Below, in pieces: positions 13,774 to 21,827 of a DNA stretch of 27,950 nt. Location: the NCBI GenBank assembly GCA_036787815.1, contig DAIQOP010000012.1, forward strand, positions 1 to 27,950. The letters run 5' to 3'. Position numbers and translations under genes: made by a program. The notes under the pieces were generated by a model. That model did not search any database, was not told the origin of the DNA, and was given only the letters and a program-made list of their open reading frames with translations. This DNA comes from DATBAK01 sp036787815 (lineage in GTDB: Bacteria; Actinomycetota; Acidimicrobiia; IMCC26256; PALSA-610). The number at the start of each line of letters is the position of its first letter. The stretch's first letter is position 1.

Positions 13774-16251
13774 ATGCACAAGTTCTGGAGTTGGCTCGGC
13801 CTGAATCTCGGCCGGCACTGGATCGTCGTGCTCCTCGTCGGCGGCATCGTCACCGTCGGGCTCGGCTTCGGCACCACCAAGCTCGCGTTCTCGACCGACC
13901 AGAGCAACTACCTGAACAAGACCGACCAGGTCTACAAGGACAACGTCGCCTACCAGAAGCTCTTCGGCGGCGAAGCGATGATCACGCTCGTCACGATGGA
14001 TCCCGGCCACACGGTCGCGGAGCTGTTCACCCCCGCCGGCAACGCGCAGTGGACGCAGGTCGCGGACAAGATCAAGGCGTCGCACACCGTGCTCAGCGTG
14101 GTCACACCGCTCACGGCGCTCCAGTGGAACGACAATCTCGTCAAGGGCCCGAACGGCGACGTGACGCAGAGCGTCGCCGGCAAGATCCTCGCGGCCGACC
14201 TCGGCCGGGAGAAGAGCAGGGCGGGCCAGGCGGCGCGCTACGGCGCGTCGGTGACGACGATCAATCGCCTCGGCGCGATCCCCGTCGCGACGCGCACGCT
14301 CGACGACCCGAAGTACCTCGACTTCCTGCTCTACGACAATCCGCTGCCCAACAACCCGACGCCCATTCGCACCCCGCTCCTCCCGTTCTTCCCCGACGCC
14401 CGGCACGCACAGATGGTCGTGCGGTTGCTCGGCAACGAGTCGATCAAGCAAGAAGGCAAGACCGCCGACCTCGTGACCGCCACGACGAAGTCGTTGCACT
14501 TCGACCACGCGACGGTCACCACGACGGGCGCGCCGGCGTTGCTCGAGAACCTCAACAACTACCTCACCGGCGGCATGGCGACCCTGGCGCTGATCGCGAT
14601 CGGCATCATGACCGTGATCCTTCTCCTGCTCTTCAGCGTGCGGTGGCGGCTGCTGCCCCTCGGGGTGGTGCTCGTCGGCGTCGTCTGGGCGTTCGGCGTG
14701 GCCGGATATCTCCACATCCCGCTGACGATCGTGACCATCTCGGGTCTTCCGGTGATGCTCGGCATCGGCATCGACTACGCGATCCAGATGCACGCGCGCG
14801 TCGAAGAAGAGGTCGTCATCGATCGCGCCCCGCACCCGATCCAGGAGACGTCGCGCAACCTCGGGCCCGCGTTGCTCGTGGTGACGTTCGACGCGATCTT
14901 CGCCTTCGCGGCGCTGCACTACGCCAAGGTGCCGATGCTGCGCGACTTCGGCCTGCTCCTCGTCATCGGGGTGGCCGCGATCTGCCTGAACAGCATCATC
15001 GGGACGCTCGCGATCCTCGGGATCCGCGAGTACCGCTCCCCGACGAAGGGACGCGACTTCCGTGCCGGTCCGCTCGGACGGCTCACCGTGAAGCTCGGGT
15101 CGGTCTCCGAGCGGATCGCACCGGCACTCGCGATCGCGTGCCTGGTCGTGTTCGCCGGCGGCATCCTCGTCGAGAACAAGCTCGTGCTCCAGACCGACCC
15201 GACCCAGTGGGTCAACCAGCACTCGCAGGTGATCAAGAACCTCAATGTGCTCGACCGCGAGGTGCACTCGTCGAGTGAGCTCGGCGTGTACGTGCAGTCG
15301 CCCGCAGGGTTCGGTCAGCCGACGATCGACTTCGTCGACGGGTTCACGCGCACACAGCTCCACAAGTACCCCGACACGCTGCTCACGGCGTCGGGGCTCG
15401 TGAGCACGGTGAGCGAGCTGGGTGACGTACCCGGCGCCGGCCACCTCGTCCCCACTTCGGCCGACGTGCGCAACGCGTACGCGGTCGCGCCGCCCGACAT
15501 CCAGATCTCGATGGTCGCGCCGGCGGGTACCGCGCAGAACATCATCTTCCGGACCGGCCCGAGCGGGCTCGACGCCCGCGCCGCGGTCGTCCGTGAGGTC
15601 CGGCGCACCGTGCACCCGCCCGCGACCGTGCACGCGACGCCCTCCGGCCTGGCCGTCGTGGGGGTCGGGCTCCTCGACAACCTGAAGGCGAACCGCGTGA
15701 TCCTCACCTACGTCGCGATCCTCTTCGTCTTCCTGTTCCTGACCGTGCGGCTGCGCAGCGTCGTGCGGGCGTTGCTCTCGCTGGTCCCGGTGCTCATCGC
15801 CGTGGGCGCGTCGACGTTGTTCGCCTACGCGTTGCACCTCAAGCTGAGCCCGATGACCGCCGTCGGTGGTCCGCTCGTCGTCGCCGCGTGCACGGAGTTC
15901 ACGTCGCTGCTGCTGTTGCGCTTCGTCGAGGAGCGCCGCCGCGGCCTCGCGCCCCGTGCCGCGATGGACGAGGCCGCGGCGCGCACCGGCCGGGCCTTCA
16001 TCGTTTCCGCCCTCACCGCGATCTCGGGCGTCGCCGTCATCGCCACGTCGTCGCTGCCCCTCCTGCACGACTTCGGTCAGATCGTGGCCCTCAACGTGAC
16101 GGTCGCGCTGTTGAGCGCCCTCGTCGTCCTGCCCCCGATGCTGGTCTGGGCCGACAAGCGCAACTGGGTCTCGCGGGGCCTCGTGCCCGCTTCGACCTTG
16201 AACCCCCAGTCGGACCGGGAGGCGCCGCCCGTCTTGTCCACGCCGACCTGA
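13774..16251 (+). CDS. MMPL/RND-superfamily transporter (825 aa)
   Basis: Two-repeat RND architecture. TM1 is near residues 12-33, followed by a large extracytoplasmic domain of about 230 residues and TM2-6 (roughly 265-425). TM4 carries M-L-G-I-G-I-D-Y-A-I-Q, with the proton-relay aspartate. The second half repeats the pattern with TM7, a large loop and TM8-12. The equivalent of the relay motif there is A-C-T-E-F-T-S, so only a Glu is available. Such transporters use the proton gradient to move lipids or hopanoids; the sequence resembles the MMPL/HpnN-like group more than drug RND pumps, and no outer-membrane partner is nearby. ATG 13774 is preferred over the GTG at 13756 because GGGGGAGG lies just before it. 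A cytoplasmic tail of about 25 residues ends the protein. Confidence 0.88.
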   Translation: MHKFWSWLGLNLGRHWIVVLLVGGIVTVGLGFGTTKLAFSTDQSNYLNKTDQVYKDNVAYQKLFGGEAMITLVTMDPGHTVAELFTPAGNAQWTQVADKIKASHTVLSVVTPLTALQWNDNLVKGPNGDVTQSVAGKILAADLGREKSRAGQAARYGASVTTINRLGAIPVATRTLDDPKYLDFLLYDNPLPNNPTPIRTPLLPFFPDARHAQMVVRLLGNESIKQEGKTADLVTATTKSLHFDHATVTTTGAPALLENLNNYLTGGMATLALIAIGIMTVILLLLFSVRWRLLPLGVVLVGVVWAFGVAGYLHIPLTIVTISGLPVMLGIGIDYAIQMHARVEEEVVIDRAPHPIQETSRNLGPALLVVTFDAIFAFAALHYAKVPMLRDFGLLLVIGVAAICLNSIIGTLAILGIREYRSPTKGRDFRAGPLGRLTVKLGSVSERIAPALAIACLVVFAGGILVENKLVLQTDPTQWVNQHSQVIKNLNVLDREVHSSSELGVYVQSPAGFGQPTIDFVDGFTRTQLHKYPDTLLTASGLVSTVSELGDVPGAGHLVPTSADVRNAYAVAPPDIQISMVAPAGTAQNIIFRTGPSGLDARAAVVREVRRTVHPPATVHATPSGLAVVGVGLLDNLKANRVILTYVAILFVFLFLTVRLRSVVRALLSLVPVLIAVGASTLFAYALHLKLSPMTAVGGPLVVAACTEFTSLLLLRFVEERRRGLAPRAAMDEAAARTGRAFIVSALTAISGVAVIATSSLPLLHDFGQIVALNVTVALLSALVVLPPMLVWADKRNWVSRGLVPASTLNPQSDREAPPVLSTPT

Positions 16252-16259
16252 TCGGTAAT

Positions 16260-16274
16260 CTGACGCTCCGTCAG
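16260..16274. promoter_or_regulatory. 15-bp operator-like inverted repeat
   Basis: CTGACG-CTC-CGTCAG is a perfect 6-bp inverted repeat with a 3-bp spacer. It lies 9 bp after the MMPL stop and 41 bp before the GTG at 16316. The form is typical of operators bound by TetR-type dimers in actinobacterial lipid-catabolism genes. It may control the downstream amidohydrolase. No TetR gene is present in the window. Confidence 0.4.
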
Positions 16275-16315
16275 GAACCGGAGCGGGTGCGACCCGTTGA
16301 CAGAGGGGGTACACC

Positions 16316-18202
16316 GTGCTCGACCTGGTGAGGACGAACTACGTCGACGAGAAGGAGACCGACTCCGACCGGCTGACCCACGCGGCCCTGGACGGCATGA
16401 TCCATTCGCTGGACCCGCATTCCGAGTTCATGCGGGCCGACGCGTACCCGGGACCACTCGGACATCCGGTAAGCTATTTCANNNNNNNNNNCCGTGGTGG
16501 CACCGTCGTCGACGGCACCGGTGTTCCGGCGCGGCGCGCCGACGTCGGGATCCGCGACGGCCGCATCGTGGCGGTCGGCGACACCGACGAAGACGCGGCC
16601 CGAGTGGTCGACGCCGACGGGCTGCTGGTGATCCCCGGCATCGTCGATCCGCACACCCACTACGACGCCCAGCTCTTCTGGGACCCGACGGCCTCGCCCT
16701 CCAACGTGCACGGGGTGACGACGGTCGTCGGCGGCAACTGCGGCTTCACCCTCGCGCCCCTGCGCGCCGGAGATGCCGACTACCTGCGGCGCATGATGGC
16801 CAAGGTCGAGGGCATGCCCCTCGCGGCCCTCGAGCAGGGCGTCGAATGGGACTGGGAGAGCTTCGGCGACTACCTGGCCCGTCTCGACGGTCACCTCGGC
16901 GTGAACGCGGCCTTCCTGGTCGGCCACTGCGCGCTGCGTCGCTACGTGATGGGCGCCGACGCGATCGGCAACGAGGCGTCGCCCGAGCAGCTCGCCGAGA
17001 TGGTGCGCCTGCTCCACGAATCGCTCGACGCGGGGGGGATCGGGTTCTCGACCACGCTCTCGTACACGCACTCCGACGGCGACGGGAAGCCCGTCGCGTC
17101 GCGCTGGGCCAACCGCGAGGAGTTGCTCGCACTCTGCACGGCGACCGGCGAGCACGAAGGCACGACCCTCGAGGCCATCACCGACGGCTGTCTCGACACG
17201 TTCTCCGACGACGAGATCGACCTGTTCACGGCGATGAGCGTCGCCGCGCAGCGACCGCTCAACTGGAACGTGCTCACCGTCGACTCCCAGGTCCCCGACC
17301 GCGTCACCCGCCAGCTGGCCGCCGGGAGCACGGCGGCCGCGGCGGGCGGTCGGCTCGTCGCGCTCACCATGCCCGTCCTCGTCCCGATGAACATGAGCTT
17401 CCTCACCCACTGCGCGCTGTTCCTCATGCCGGGGTGGAGCGAGGTGATGTCGCTGCCGGTGCCGGAGCGGATCGCGCGGCTGCGCGACCCCGAGACCCGC
17501 GCCTTCCTCGACGAGCGGGCCCACAGCGCGGATGCCGGCGTGTTGCGCCGACTCGCCGACTGGGGCAACTACGTGTTGGGCGACACCTACAGCGAGGCGA
17601 ACGCCGGCCTCTCGGGCCGCGTGGTCGCCGACATCGTCGCCGAGCGCGGCACGCCCGCGTTCGACACGCTCCTCGACATCGTGATCGCCGACGACCTGCG
17701 CACCGTGCTGTGGCCCCGGCCCTCCGACGGCGACGACGCCAGCTGGCAGTTGCGCAAGGAGGTGTGGGAGGACGACCGGGCGATGATCGGCGGTTCCGAC
17801 GCGGGTGCCCATCTCGACCGTATGTGCGGCGCCCCGTACCCGACGCGGTTCCTGGGCGACATGATCCGCGGGCGGCGCCTGCTGCCGGTCGAGCGGGCGG
17901 TGCAGTTGATCACCGACGCCCCGGCCCGGCTCTTCGGCCTGCGCGATCGCGGACGCCTCGTTCCGGGCGCGCACGCGGACGTCGTGCTCATCGATCCCGA
18001 GACCGTCGGCTCGCAGCTCGCGACCCTCGTGCACGACCTGCCCGGCGACACCGCGCGGTTGACCGCCGGTTCGATCGGGGTCGTCGCGGTGTTCGTCAAC
18101 GGCGTGCAGACCGTGGCCGACGACGCGCCCACCGGGGCGCTTCCCGGCACGTTGCTGCGGTCGGGGAGGGATACCGACACGGTGGTGCCGGTCGCGCCGT
18201 GA
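16316..18202 (+). CDS. second D-aminoacylase-like amidohydrolase; start disrupted by foreign-looking insert and gap
   Basis: From 16492 on, the protein is a clear paralogue of the gene at 5752-7464. It has G-G-T-V-V-D-G-T-G, the H-T-H-Y-D-A-Q metal motif, G-G-N-C-G-F, V-G-H-C-A-L-R-R, P-L-N-W-N-V, G-G-S-D-A-G-A-H-L-D and the ending G-T-L-L-R-S-G-R-D. The expected N-terminus is M-L-D-L-V-I-R-G-G. GTG 16316, behind a GAGGGGG ribosome-binding site, reads M-L-D-L-V and then switches to an unrelated S41-peptidase-like sequence (16331-16481) and 10 Ns, after which the expected R-G-G resumes. The frame stays open throughout, but the inserted residues are almost certainly not part of the enzyme. True length is probably about 575 residues. 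It likely hydrolyses N-acyl amino acids or related amides; the substrate is unknown. Confidence 0.85.
   Translation: MLDLVRTNYVDEKETDSDRLTHAALDGMIHSLDPHSEFMRADAYPGPLGHPVSYFXXXXRGGTVVDGTGVPARRADVGIRDGRIVAVGDTDEDAARVVDADGLLVIPGIVDPHTHYDAQLFWDPTASPSNVHGVTTVVGGNCGFTLAPLRAGDADYLRRMMAKVEGMPLAALEQGVEWDWESFGDYLARLDGHLGVNAAFLVGHCALRRYVMGADAIGNEASPEQLAEMVRLLHESLDAGGIGFSTTLSYTHSDGDGKPVASRWANREELLALCTATGEHEGTTLEAITDGCLDTFSDDEIDLFTAMSVAAQRPLNWNVLTVDSQVPDRVTRQLAAGSTAAAAGGRLVALTMPVLVPMNMSFLTHCALFLMPGWSEVMSLPVPERIARLRDPETRAFLDERAHSADAGVLRRLADWGNYVLGDTYSEANAGLSGRVVADIVAERGTPAFDTLLDIVIADDLRTVLWPRPSDGDDASWQLRKEVWEDDRAMIGGSDAGAHLDRMCGAPYPTRFLGDMIRGRRLLPVERAVQLITDAPARLFGLRDRGRLVPGAHADVVLIDPETVGSQLATLVHDLPGDTARLTAGSIGVVAVFVNGVQTVADDAPTGALPGTLLRSGRDTDTVVPVAP
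16331..16481. other. S41/CTP-peptidase-like fragment, probable misassembly
   Basis: About 151 bp translate to N-Y-V-D-E ... A-A-L-D-G-M-I-H-S-L-D-P-H-S-E-F-M, a hallmark of the region before the PDZ domain in carboxy-terminal processing peptidases. The match fades after about 16445. It begins exactly after the 15-base string GTGCTCGACCTGGTG, which would naturally occur both at the start of the amidohydrolase and in such a peptidase gene. It ends at an N gap. Confidence 0.75.
16482..16491. other. 10-N scaffold gap
   Basis: Ten Ns. The bases immediately after it (CCGTGGTGGC) continue what should directly follow 16330. Confidence 0.95.
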
Positions 18203-18268
18203 GACGTCGCCACCTCGGCTCCAGGGCAGGTCAGCGTGCCTGTGCAGGGGAATAGACGGTCGACCCTC

Positions 18269-18308
18269 TATGGTTAACCGTAACGAGAGGGGCACTGGGC
18301 CTCTCTCG
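18269..18308 (+). promoter_or_regulatory. cold-shock gene promoter and 5' leader structure
   Basis: A possible -10 (TATGGT, 18269-18274) overlaps the palindrome GGTTAACC (18272-18279). In the leader, GAGAGG (18285-18290) can pair with CCTCTC (18300-18305) around a 9-nt loop just before the ribosome-binding site. Structured leaders are common in cold-shock mRNAs; function here is inferred. Confidence 0.35.
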
Positions 18309-18328
18309 AAATTGCAGAGGAAAATTCG

Positions 18329-18529
18329 TTGGCTACTGGAACCGTAAAATTCTTCAACTCGGACAAGGGCTTCGGCTTCATCTCGCGTGAGCAGGGTGAC
18401 GACGTCTTCGTCCACTTCTCGAACATTCAGGGAACTGGCTACAAGTCGCTCGAGGAGGGACAGCGCGTCGAGTTCGACGTGGCACCCGGTCGTAAGGGCG
18501 AAGAGGCCCAGAACGTCCGCGTGATCTGA
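18329..18529 (+). CDS. cspA: cold-shock domain protein (66 aa)
   Basis: A single five-stranded OB-fold cold-shock domain that binds single-stranded RNA and DNA as an RNA chaperone. The N-terminus A-T-G-T-V-K-F-F-N is followed by RNP1 (K-G-F-G-F-I-S) and RNP2 (V-F-V-H-F-S), and the end is Q-N-V-R-V-I. The start codon is TTG at 18329 behind GCAGAGGA, matching the usual N-terminus. It is a single gene with its own leader hairpin and a strong terminator 20 bp after the stop, consistent with an independently regulated, highly expressed transcript. The symbol denotes the family, not a specific orthologue. Confidence 0.95.
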   Translation: MATGTVKFFNSDKGFGFISREQGDDVFVHFSNIQGTGYKSLEEGQRVEFDVAPGRKGEEAQNVRVI

Positions 18530-18549
18530 GTCGAAGCACCATCGTCCGA

Positions 18550-18583
18550 GCCGCCGGCATTCGTGCCGGCGGCTTGTTCGTTT
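18550..18583 (+). terminator. intrinsic terminator of the cold-shock gene
   Basis: A perfect 10-bp stem GCCGCCGGCA / TGCCGGCGGC is closed by a TTCG tetraloop (18560-18563) and followed by the T-rich TTGTTCGTTT. It is the only clear T-tracted terminator in the window. Confidence 0.93.
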
Positions 18584-18668
18584 GCAGTTCGCCAGCGGGG
18601 ATGTCGGAATGGCGCCCGGCCCCGAGAGCAGGGGCACGGCGACCGGTTCGGCGAATCGGAGGAATCAC

Positions 18669-18947
18669 GTGACCACCCAACGAAGTACGTTCGCGAAGCT
18701 TCAGCGCGAACGGGCCAAGAAGGCCAAGGCCGCCGCGAAGCGGGAGAAGCGGTTCGACCGCGGTGGCGACGAAGAGATCGACCTCGATGCCGAGGTCACG
18801 CCCGAGGCCCCTCGCGACCAGTACAACGCCGAAGACACGATCCAGGCGCTCGAAGACCTGCACAAGCGCTTCGAAGCCGGCTCGATCAGCTACGAGCGGT
18901 TCGAGGAGACCAAGCTCGAGCTCTTCAGCCGCCTCTCCATCGACTGA
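18669..18947 (+). CDS. small protein with C-terminal SHOCT-like domain (92 aa)
   Basis: GTG 18669 is chosen because GGAGGA lies 5 nt upstream; an in-frame ATG at 18582 has no comparable signal and overlaps the terminator region. The N-terminal third is very basic (K/R/A-rich, R-E-R-A-K-K-A-K-A-A-A-K-R-E-K-R-F), probably nucleic-acid binding or helical. An acidic linker follows. The last 35 residues (T-I-Q-A-L-E-D-L-H-K-R-F-E-A-G-S-I-S-Y-E-R-F-E) have the SHOCT-like pattern found at the ends of many bacterial proteins. Function is unknown. It follows the cold-shock gene on the same strand but beyond its terminator. Confidence 0.8.
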   Translation: MTTQRSTFAKLQRERAKKAKAAAKREKRFDRGGDEEIDLDAEVTPEAPRDQYNAEDTIQALEDLHKRFEAGSISYERFEETKLELFSRLSID

Positions 18948-19005
18948 GGCCGCGCCCGTCGCGGGCACCCCTCAGGCGGTGCCGCGGTCGTCGACCTCGC
19001 GCCGG

Positions 19006-19830
19006 TCATCGCCGGCGCTTCCGGTAGACGAAGTAGACGCGGGAGATGCGACCGCCGACCGCGGCGTACGGTCGGATCGGACCGACCCACGAGATGTCGA
19101 TCGTGGGCGCGCCCGTGTCGCGCACGCGGTGCAACGCTCCGAGCAGGAGAGCGCGACCGGCACCGTGGCCCACGAGATCAGGACGGCTCGCGATCGGGCC
19201 GAGCAGGCCGCCGCGGTTCACGTTCCATGCGCAGAATCCCGCGATCCCCTGCGCGTCGCGGGCGAGGAGGAGCGTGCCGTGATCGAGCGCGCGCAGCACC
19301 TCGGCCCGCCAGTTCGCCCAGTGCGTCGTCGTCCAGCCGGCAACCTCGTCGCGCTCGGCCGCGGTCGCGAGCTCGGTACCGCCGGGGTCGGGTGGGAGGC
19401 GGTCGAGGTCGACCTCCATGTCGAAGTTCGCCTCCCCGCGCTGGAAGCGGTGGCGTTCGAGGAGGCAGAGCATCGGGATCTCCGTCGTCTCGACGCCGGG
19501 GAACAGGCAGTAGGGGGCGTCGGCCCCGACGGTGATGACGGTGCTCTCGGCGAGATCCGCCTGGGCCGCGACAAGGAGCGCGTCGCCGTGCCCGTTGCGA
19601 CGATGTGCGGGGTCGACGACGAGCAGCCGGACGAAGCCCTCGGGCTGCCCGGGCACCGACGCGACGACACCGATCGTCGGGTCGCCCCGGAGCACGGTGG
19701 GTTGGTCGGGCGCGAACAGTGCACCTTCGAGCTCGGCGCGCCGCAGCGGCCGGGCCAGCGATCGCTCGCAGAGCGCGACGATCGCGTCGAGGGCGTCGGG
19801 GCCGAGCAGCGGGGTGGCGAATGTGCTCAT
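19006..19830 (-). CDS. tandem-GNAT acetyltransferase (274 aa)
   Basis: Two GNAT domains in one chain. The first (about 1-140) has the acetyl-CoA loop R-R-N-G-H-G in V-V-D-P-A-H-R-R-N-G-H-G-D-A-L-L-V. The second (about 155-274) has G-I-A-G-F-C-A-W-N and a degenerate loop, L-V-G-H-G-A-G-R-A-L-L, before a basic tail. The ATG at 19830 overlaps the preceding kinase stop as ATGA, so translation is coupled and the protein is the third member of a sugar-activation operon. Its substrate may be an amino sugar or its nucleotide, but this rests only on the neighbours. It resembles MshD only in having two GNAT domains. Confidence 0.85.
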   Translation of the reverse strand: MSTFATPLLGPDALDAIVALCERSLARPLRRAELEGALFAPDQPTVLRGDPTIGVVASVPGQPEGFVRLLVVDPAHRRNGHGDALLVAAQADLAESTVITVGADAPYCLFPGVETTEIPMLCLLERHRFQRGEANFDMEVDLDRLPPDPGGTELATAAERDEVAGWTTTHWANWRAEVLRALDHGTLLLARDAQGIAGFCAWNVNRGGLLGPIASRPDLVGHGAGRALLLGALHRVRDTGAPTIDISWVGPIRPYAAVGGRISRVYFVYRKRRR

Positions 19831-20933
19831 GAGGCTCGCGTCGCGGCGGTGATGATCTGCCGCAACTCCGCGATTCGATCGAGCAGCAGCCCGGCCCAGT
19901 GGAGTTGGGCCCGGGCGCGCGTGGCGTTGCGGCCCGCGTGGTGCACGCGGAAGTACACGTCGCCGTCGAGATGATCGGTGAGGAACCGCACGGCGTTCTC
20001 CAGGGTCAGGAGCGGTCCGGCGAGCGCGAGGCATTCTCGCTCCGATTCGAGCATCCAGGCGCGGGAACCGGCGAGGTAGCCCTCGGCGAGAGCGGCGAAG
20101 CGGGCCCGATCGAGGATGAGCTTCGTGAGGTCGGGTTCGTCTTCGGCCGCGCGGGTCGCGGCCGTGCGGGTGAGCTCACCGAAGTCGTTGAGCACGGTGC
20201 CGGCCATGACGGTGTCGAGATCGACGATGCACGCGACGGTACCGGTGGCGGCGTCGACGAGCACGTTGTCGACCTTGGCATCGTTGTGCATCACACGCCG
20301 GGGGAGGAGATCCGCGCGGGCGGCGGCGAGCTGACGTTCGACGCGGTCGCCGAGGTCGTCCGCCGCGTCGACGAGGTCGCGAACGCCGGCGACGCGTCCG
20401 GCCCGGTCGGCGGAGACCGCGTGGGCGAGGCTGGTGCGCCGACGGGCGAGATCGTGGAAACGCGGAATCGTCTCGACGAGTGGCCCGACGTCGTCGAGCG
20501 CACCCGTGAGCCGGGCAAAGGCCCGGGCCGCGGCCCGCAGCTCGCCGGGCGAAGCGGTGGAGCCGAGCACGCGTGTGCCTTCGACGAACGCGGTTGCGCG
20601 CCACGAGGCGCCGGTGTCGTCGACGAACATCCAGCCGCCGGCTCGCGTCGGGATCGGGTCGGCGACGATCGAACGCTCGCCCCGAGCGGCGGCCGCCGTG
20701 CGCAGGTGCGCGCTCACGCGCGCGAGGTTCGTGGCCAGGCCGTCGAGGTCGTGGAACACCGAGCGGTTCAATCGTTGCAGCACGATGCGTTCGACGGCGT
20801 TCGCGTCGGTCGCGGGTCCTGCACACCGCACGATGGAAGTGTCGTGGATGTGGCCATGGCGCACCGGGGTCGACTCGACCGGTGGGTACCGCGTCGCGAA
20901 GTGGGCGGCGACGGCAACCGGATCGATCGTCAC
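19827..20933 (-). CDS. NahK-like sugar kinase, aminoglycoside-phosphotransferase fold (368 aa)
   Basis: Belongs to the APH/choline-kinase fold. The N-terminal G-H-I-H-D-T-S-I-V and I-V-L-Q-R-L-N-R-S-V-F-H-D-L segments strongly resemble N-acetylhexosamine 1-kinases (compare the N-D-T and L-Q-R-I-N motifs there). The catalytic loop is H216-N217-D218-A-K. The metal site is I-V-D238-L-D240-T-V-M, followed by D-F-G-E-L-T-R. Predicted reaction: ATP-dependent phosphorylation of an N-acetylhexosamine or related sugar at C1. GTG 20933 overlaps the upstream nucleotidyltransferase stop (GTGA), and the downstream GNAT start overlaps its own stop. Together with a nucleotidyltransferase this implies a salvage route to a nucleotide sugar. 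Antibiotic resistance is less likely, given the NahK-type motifs. Confidence 0.82.
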   Translation of the reverse strand: MTIDPVAVAAHFATRYPPVESTPVRHGHIHDTSIVRCAGPATDANAVERIVLQRLNRSVFHDLDGLATNLARVSAHLRTAAAARGERSIVADPIPTRAGGWMFVDDTGASWRATAFVEGTRVLGSTASPGELRAAARAFARLTGALDDVGPLVETIPRFHDLARRRTSLAHAVSADRAGRVAGVRDLVDAADDLGDRVERQLAAARADLLPRRVMHNDAKVDNVLVDAATGTVACIVDLDTVMAGTVLNDFGELTRTAATRAAEDEPDLTKLILDRARFAALAEGYLAGSRAWMLESERECLALAGPLLTLENAVRFLTDHLDGDVYFRVHHAGRNATRARAQLHWAGLLLDRIAELRQIITAATRAS

Positions 20934-21820
20934 GCGCGACCTCGATGGGACGCGAGCGTCGGGTACACGCCGGCCGCGGCGAGGGCGACGAGGCGTTGCC
21001 GCACCGCGGGTGCGTCGTCGGGGTAGGTGACACCGAGCCACGTGCTCGTCGTGGGGAGCACCGCGACGCGCAGCGCACCCCCGGCGACCAGGTCTCCGAC
21101 GACGTCGGGGAGGCGGAGCTCGTGCTCGTCGGCCGGCGCGGTCGCCACGAAGCGTTCGACGACCGGGCGGAGCAACTCGACGAACGACGGTTGGAAGCCC
21201 CAGAGGTTCATCGAGACCGGGGTCGTCTCGTCGAGCACGGCGGAATCGCTCACGATCCCGGGACCGGTCGCGGTGGGGGCGCGGCGCACACCGGTGTGCT
21301 CCTCGATCGCCAGCAGCTGCCCCTGCGCGTCGACGCGGCACACGGCCCGGCTCACCCCTCCGTTCGCCGACAGGGTGGCGGCGGCGGAGTAGCCGATCAC
21401 CGCCCCCGCATGACGCGCGACGCCCGGCGCGCGTTCTCCGAGGAACGACGCCATCGTCGCGATCGCTTCGGCACCGTACGCGTCGTCGGCGTTGGCGACG
21501 GCGAACGCGCTCGCGAGGCCGGTGGCGCCGACCAGGGTCGCGTGCGCGGTACCCCACGGCTTCGATCGCCGGGTATCGCCGATCGGCTGCACGACCAGCG
21601 CAACCGGTAGCGGCGGTGCGAAGTCGCGCAGGTGTGCGGTGGTGGGTGCGACCGTCTCGGGCGCGACGACGAGCACGGCCCGTGAGAATCCGGCGGCGGC
21701 CGCGTCGTACAACGTGTAGTCGAGCAGGGCTTCTCCCGCCGGACCCAGCGGTGCGAGCTGCTTGAGGCTCCCGAAGCGCGTGCCGTGCCCCGCCGCCAGC
21801 ACGACGATCGCGAGTGCCAT
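20930..21820 (-). CDS. sugar nucleotidyltransferase (296 aa)
   Basis: Rossmann-like nucleotidyltransferase. The N-terminal signature is V-V-L-A-A-G-H-G-T-R-F-G-S-L-K-Q, then G-P-A-G-E-A-L-L-D-Y-T-L-Y-D-A-A-A-A-G-F. This is the form common in NTP-transferases found beside NahK-like kinases. The metal-binding acid motif is V-A-N-A-D-D-A-Y-G. Later conserved residues include N-L-W-G-F-Q and a final C-terminal helix. It would couple a sugar-1-phosphate to UTP or another NTP. It is first in a three-gene, 4-bp-overlap operon, with a TAGGGT element 7 nt before ATG 21820. Choice of sugar and nucleotide is not readable here. Confidence 0.82.
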   Translation of the reverse strand: MALAIVVLAAGHGTRFGSLKQLAPLGPAGEALLDYTLYDAAAAGFSRAVLVVAPETVAPTTAHLRDFAPPLPVALVVQPIGDTRRSKPWGTAHATLVGATGLASAFAVANADDAYGAEAIATMASFLGERAPGVARHAGAVIGYSAAATLSANGGVSRAVCRVDAQGQLLAIEEHTGVRRAPTATGPGIVSDSAVLDETTPVSMNLWGFQPSFVELLRPVVERFVATAPADEHELRLPDVVGDLVAGGALRVAVLPTTSTWLGVTYPDDAPAVRQRLVALAAAGVYPTLASHRGRA

Positions 21821-21827
21821 GTCGGCG

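Noticed and set aside
16316..16481. A genuine S41 peptidase / amidohydrolase fusion
   Set aside because: The peptidase part is a small internal fragment without PDZ or catalytic Ser/Lys, and it begins after a shared 15-base string and ends at an N gap. The deacylase start is restored by deleting it. Misassembly explains all of this.
19827..20933. Aminoglycoside resistance phosphotransferase
   Set aside because: The fold is shared, but the L-Q-R-L-N and D-L-D-T-V-M motifs and the coupled nucleotidyltransferase point to a sugar-1-kinase.
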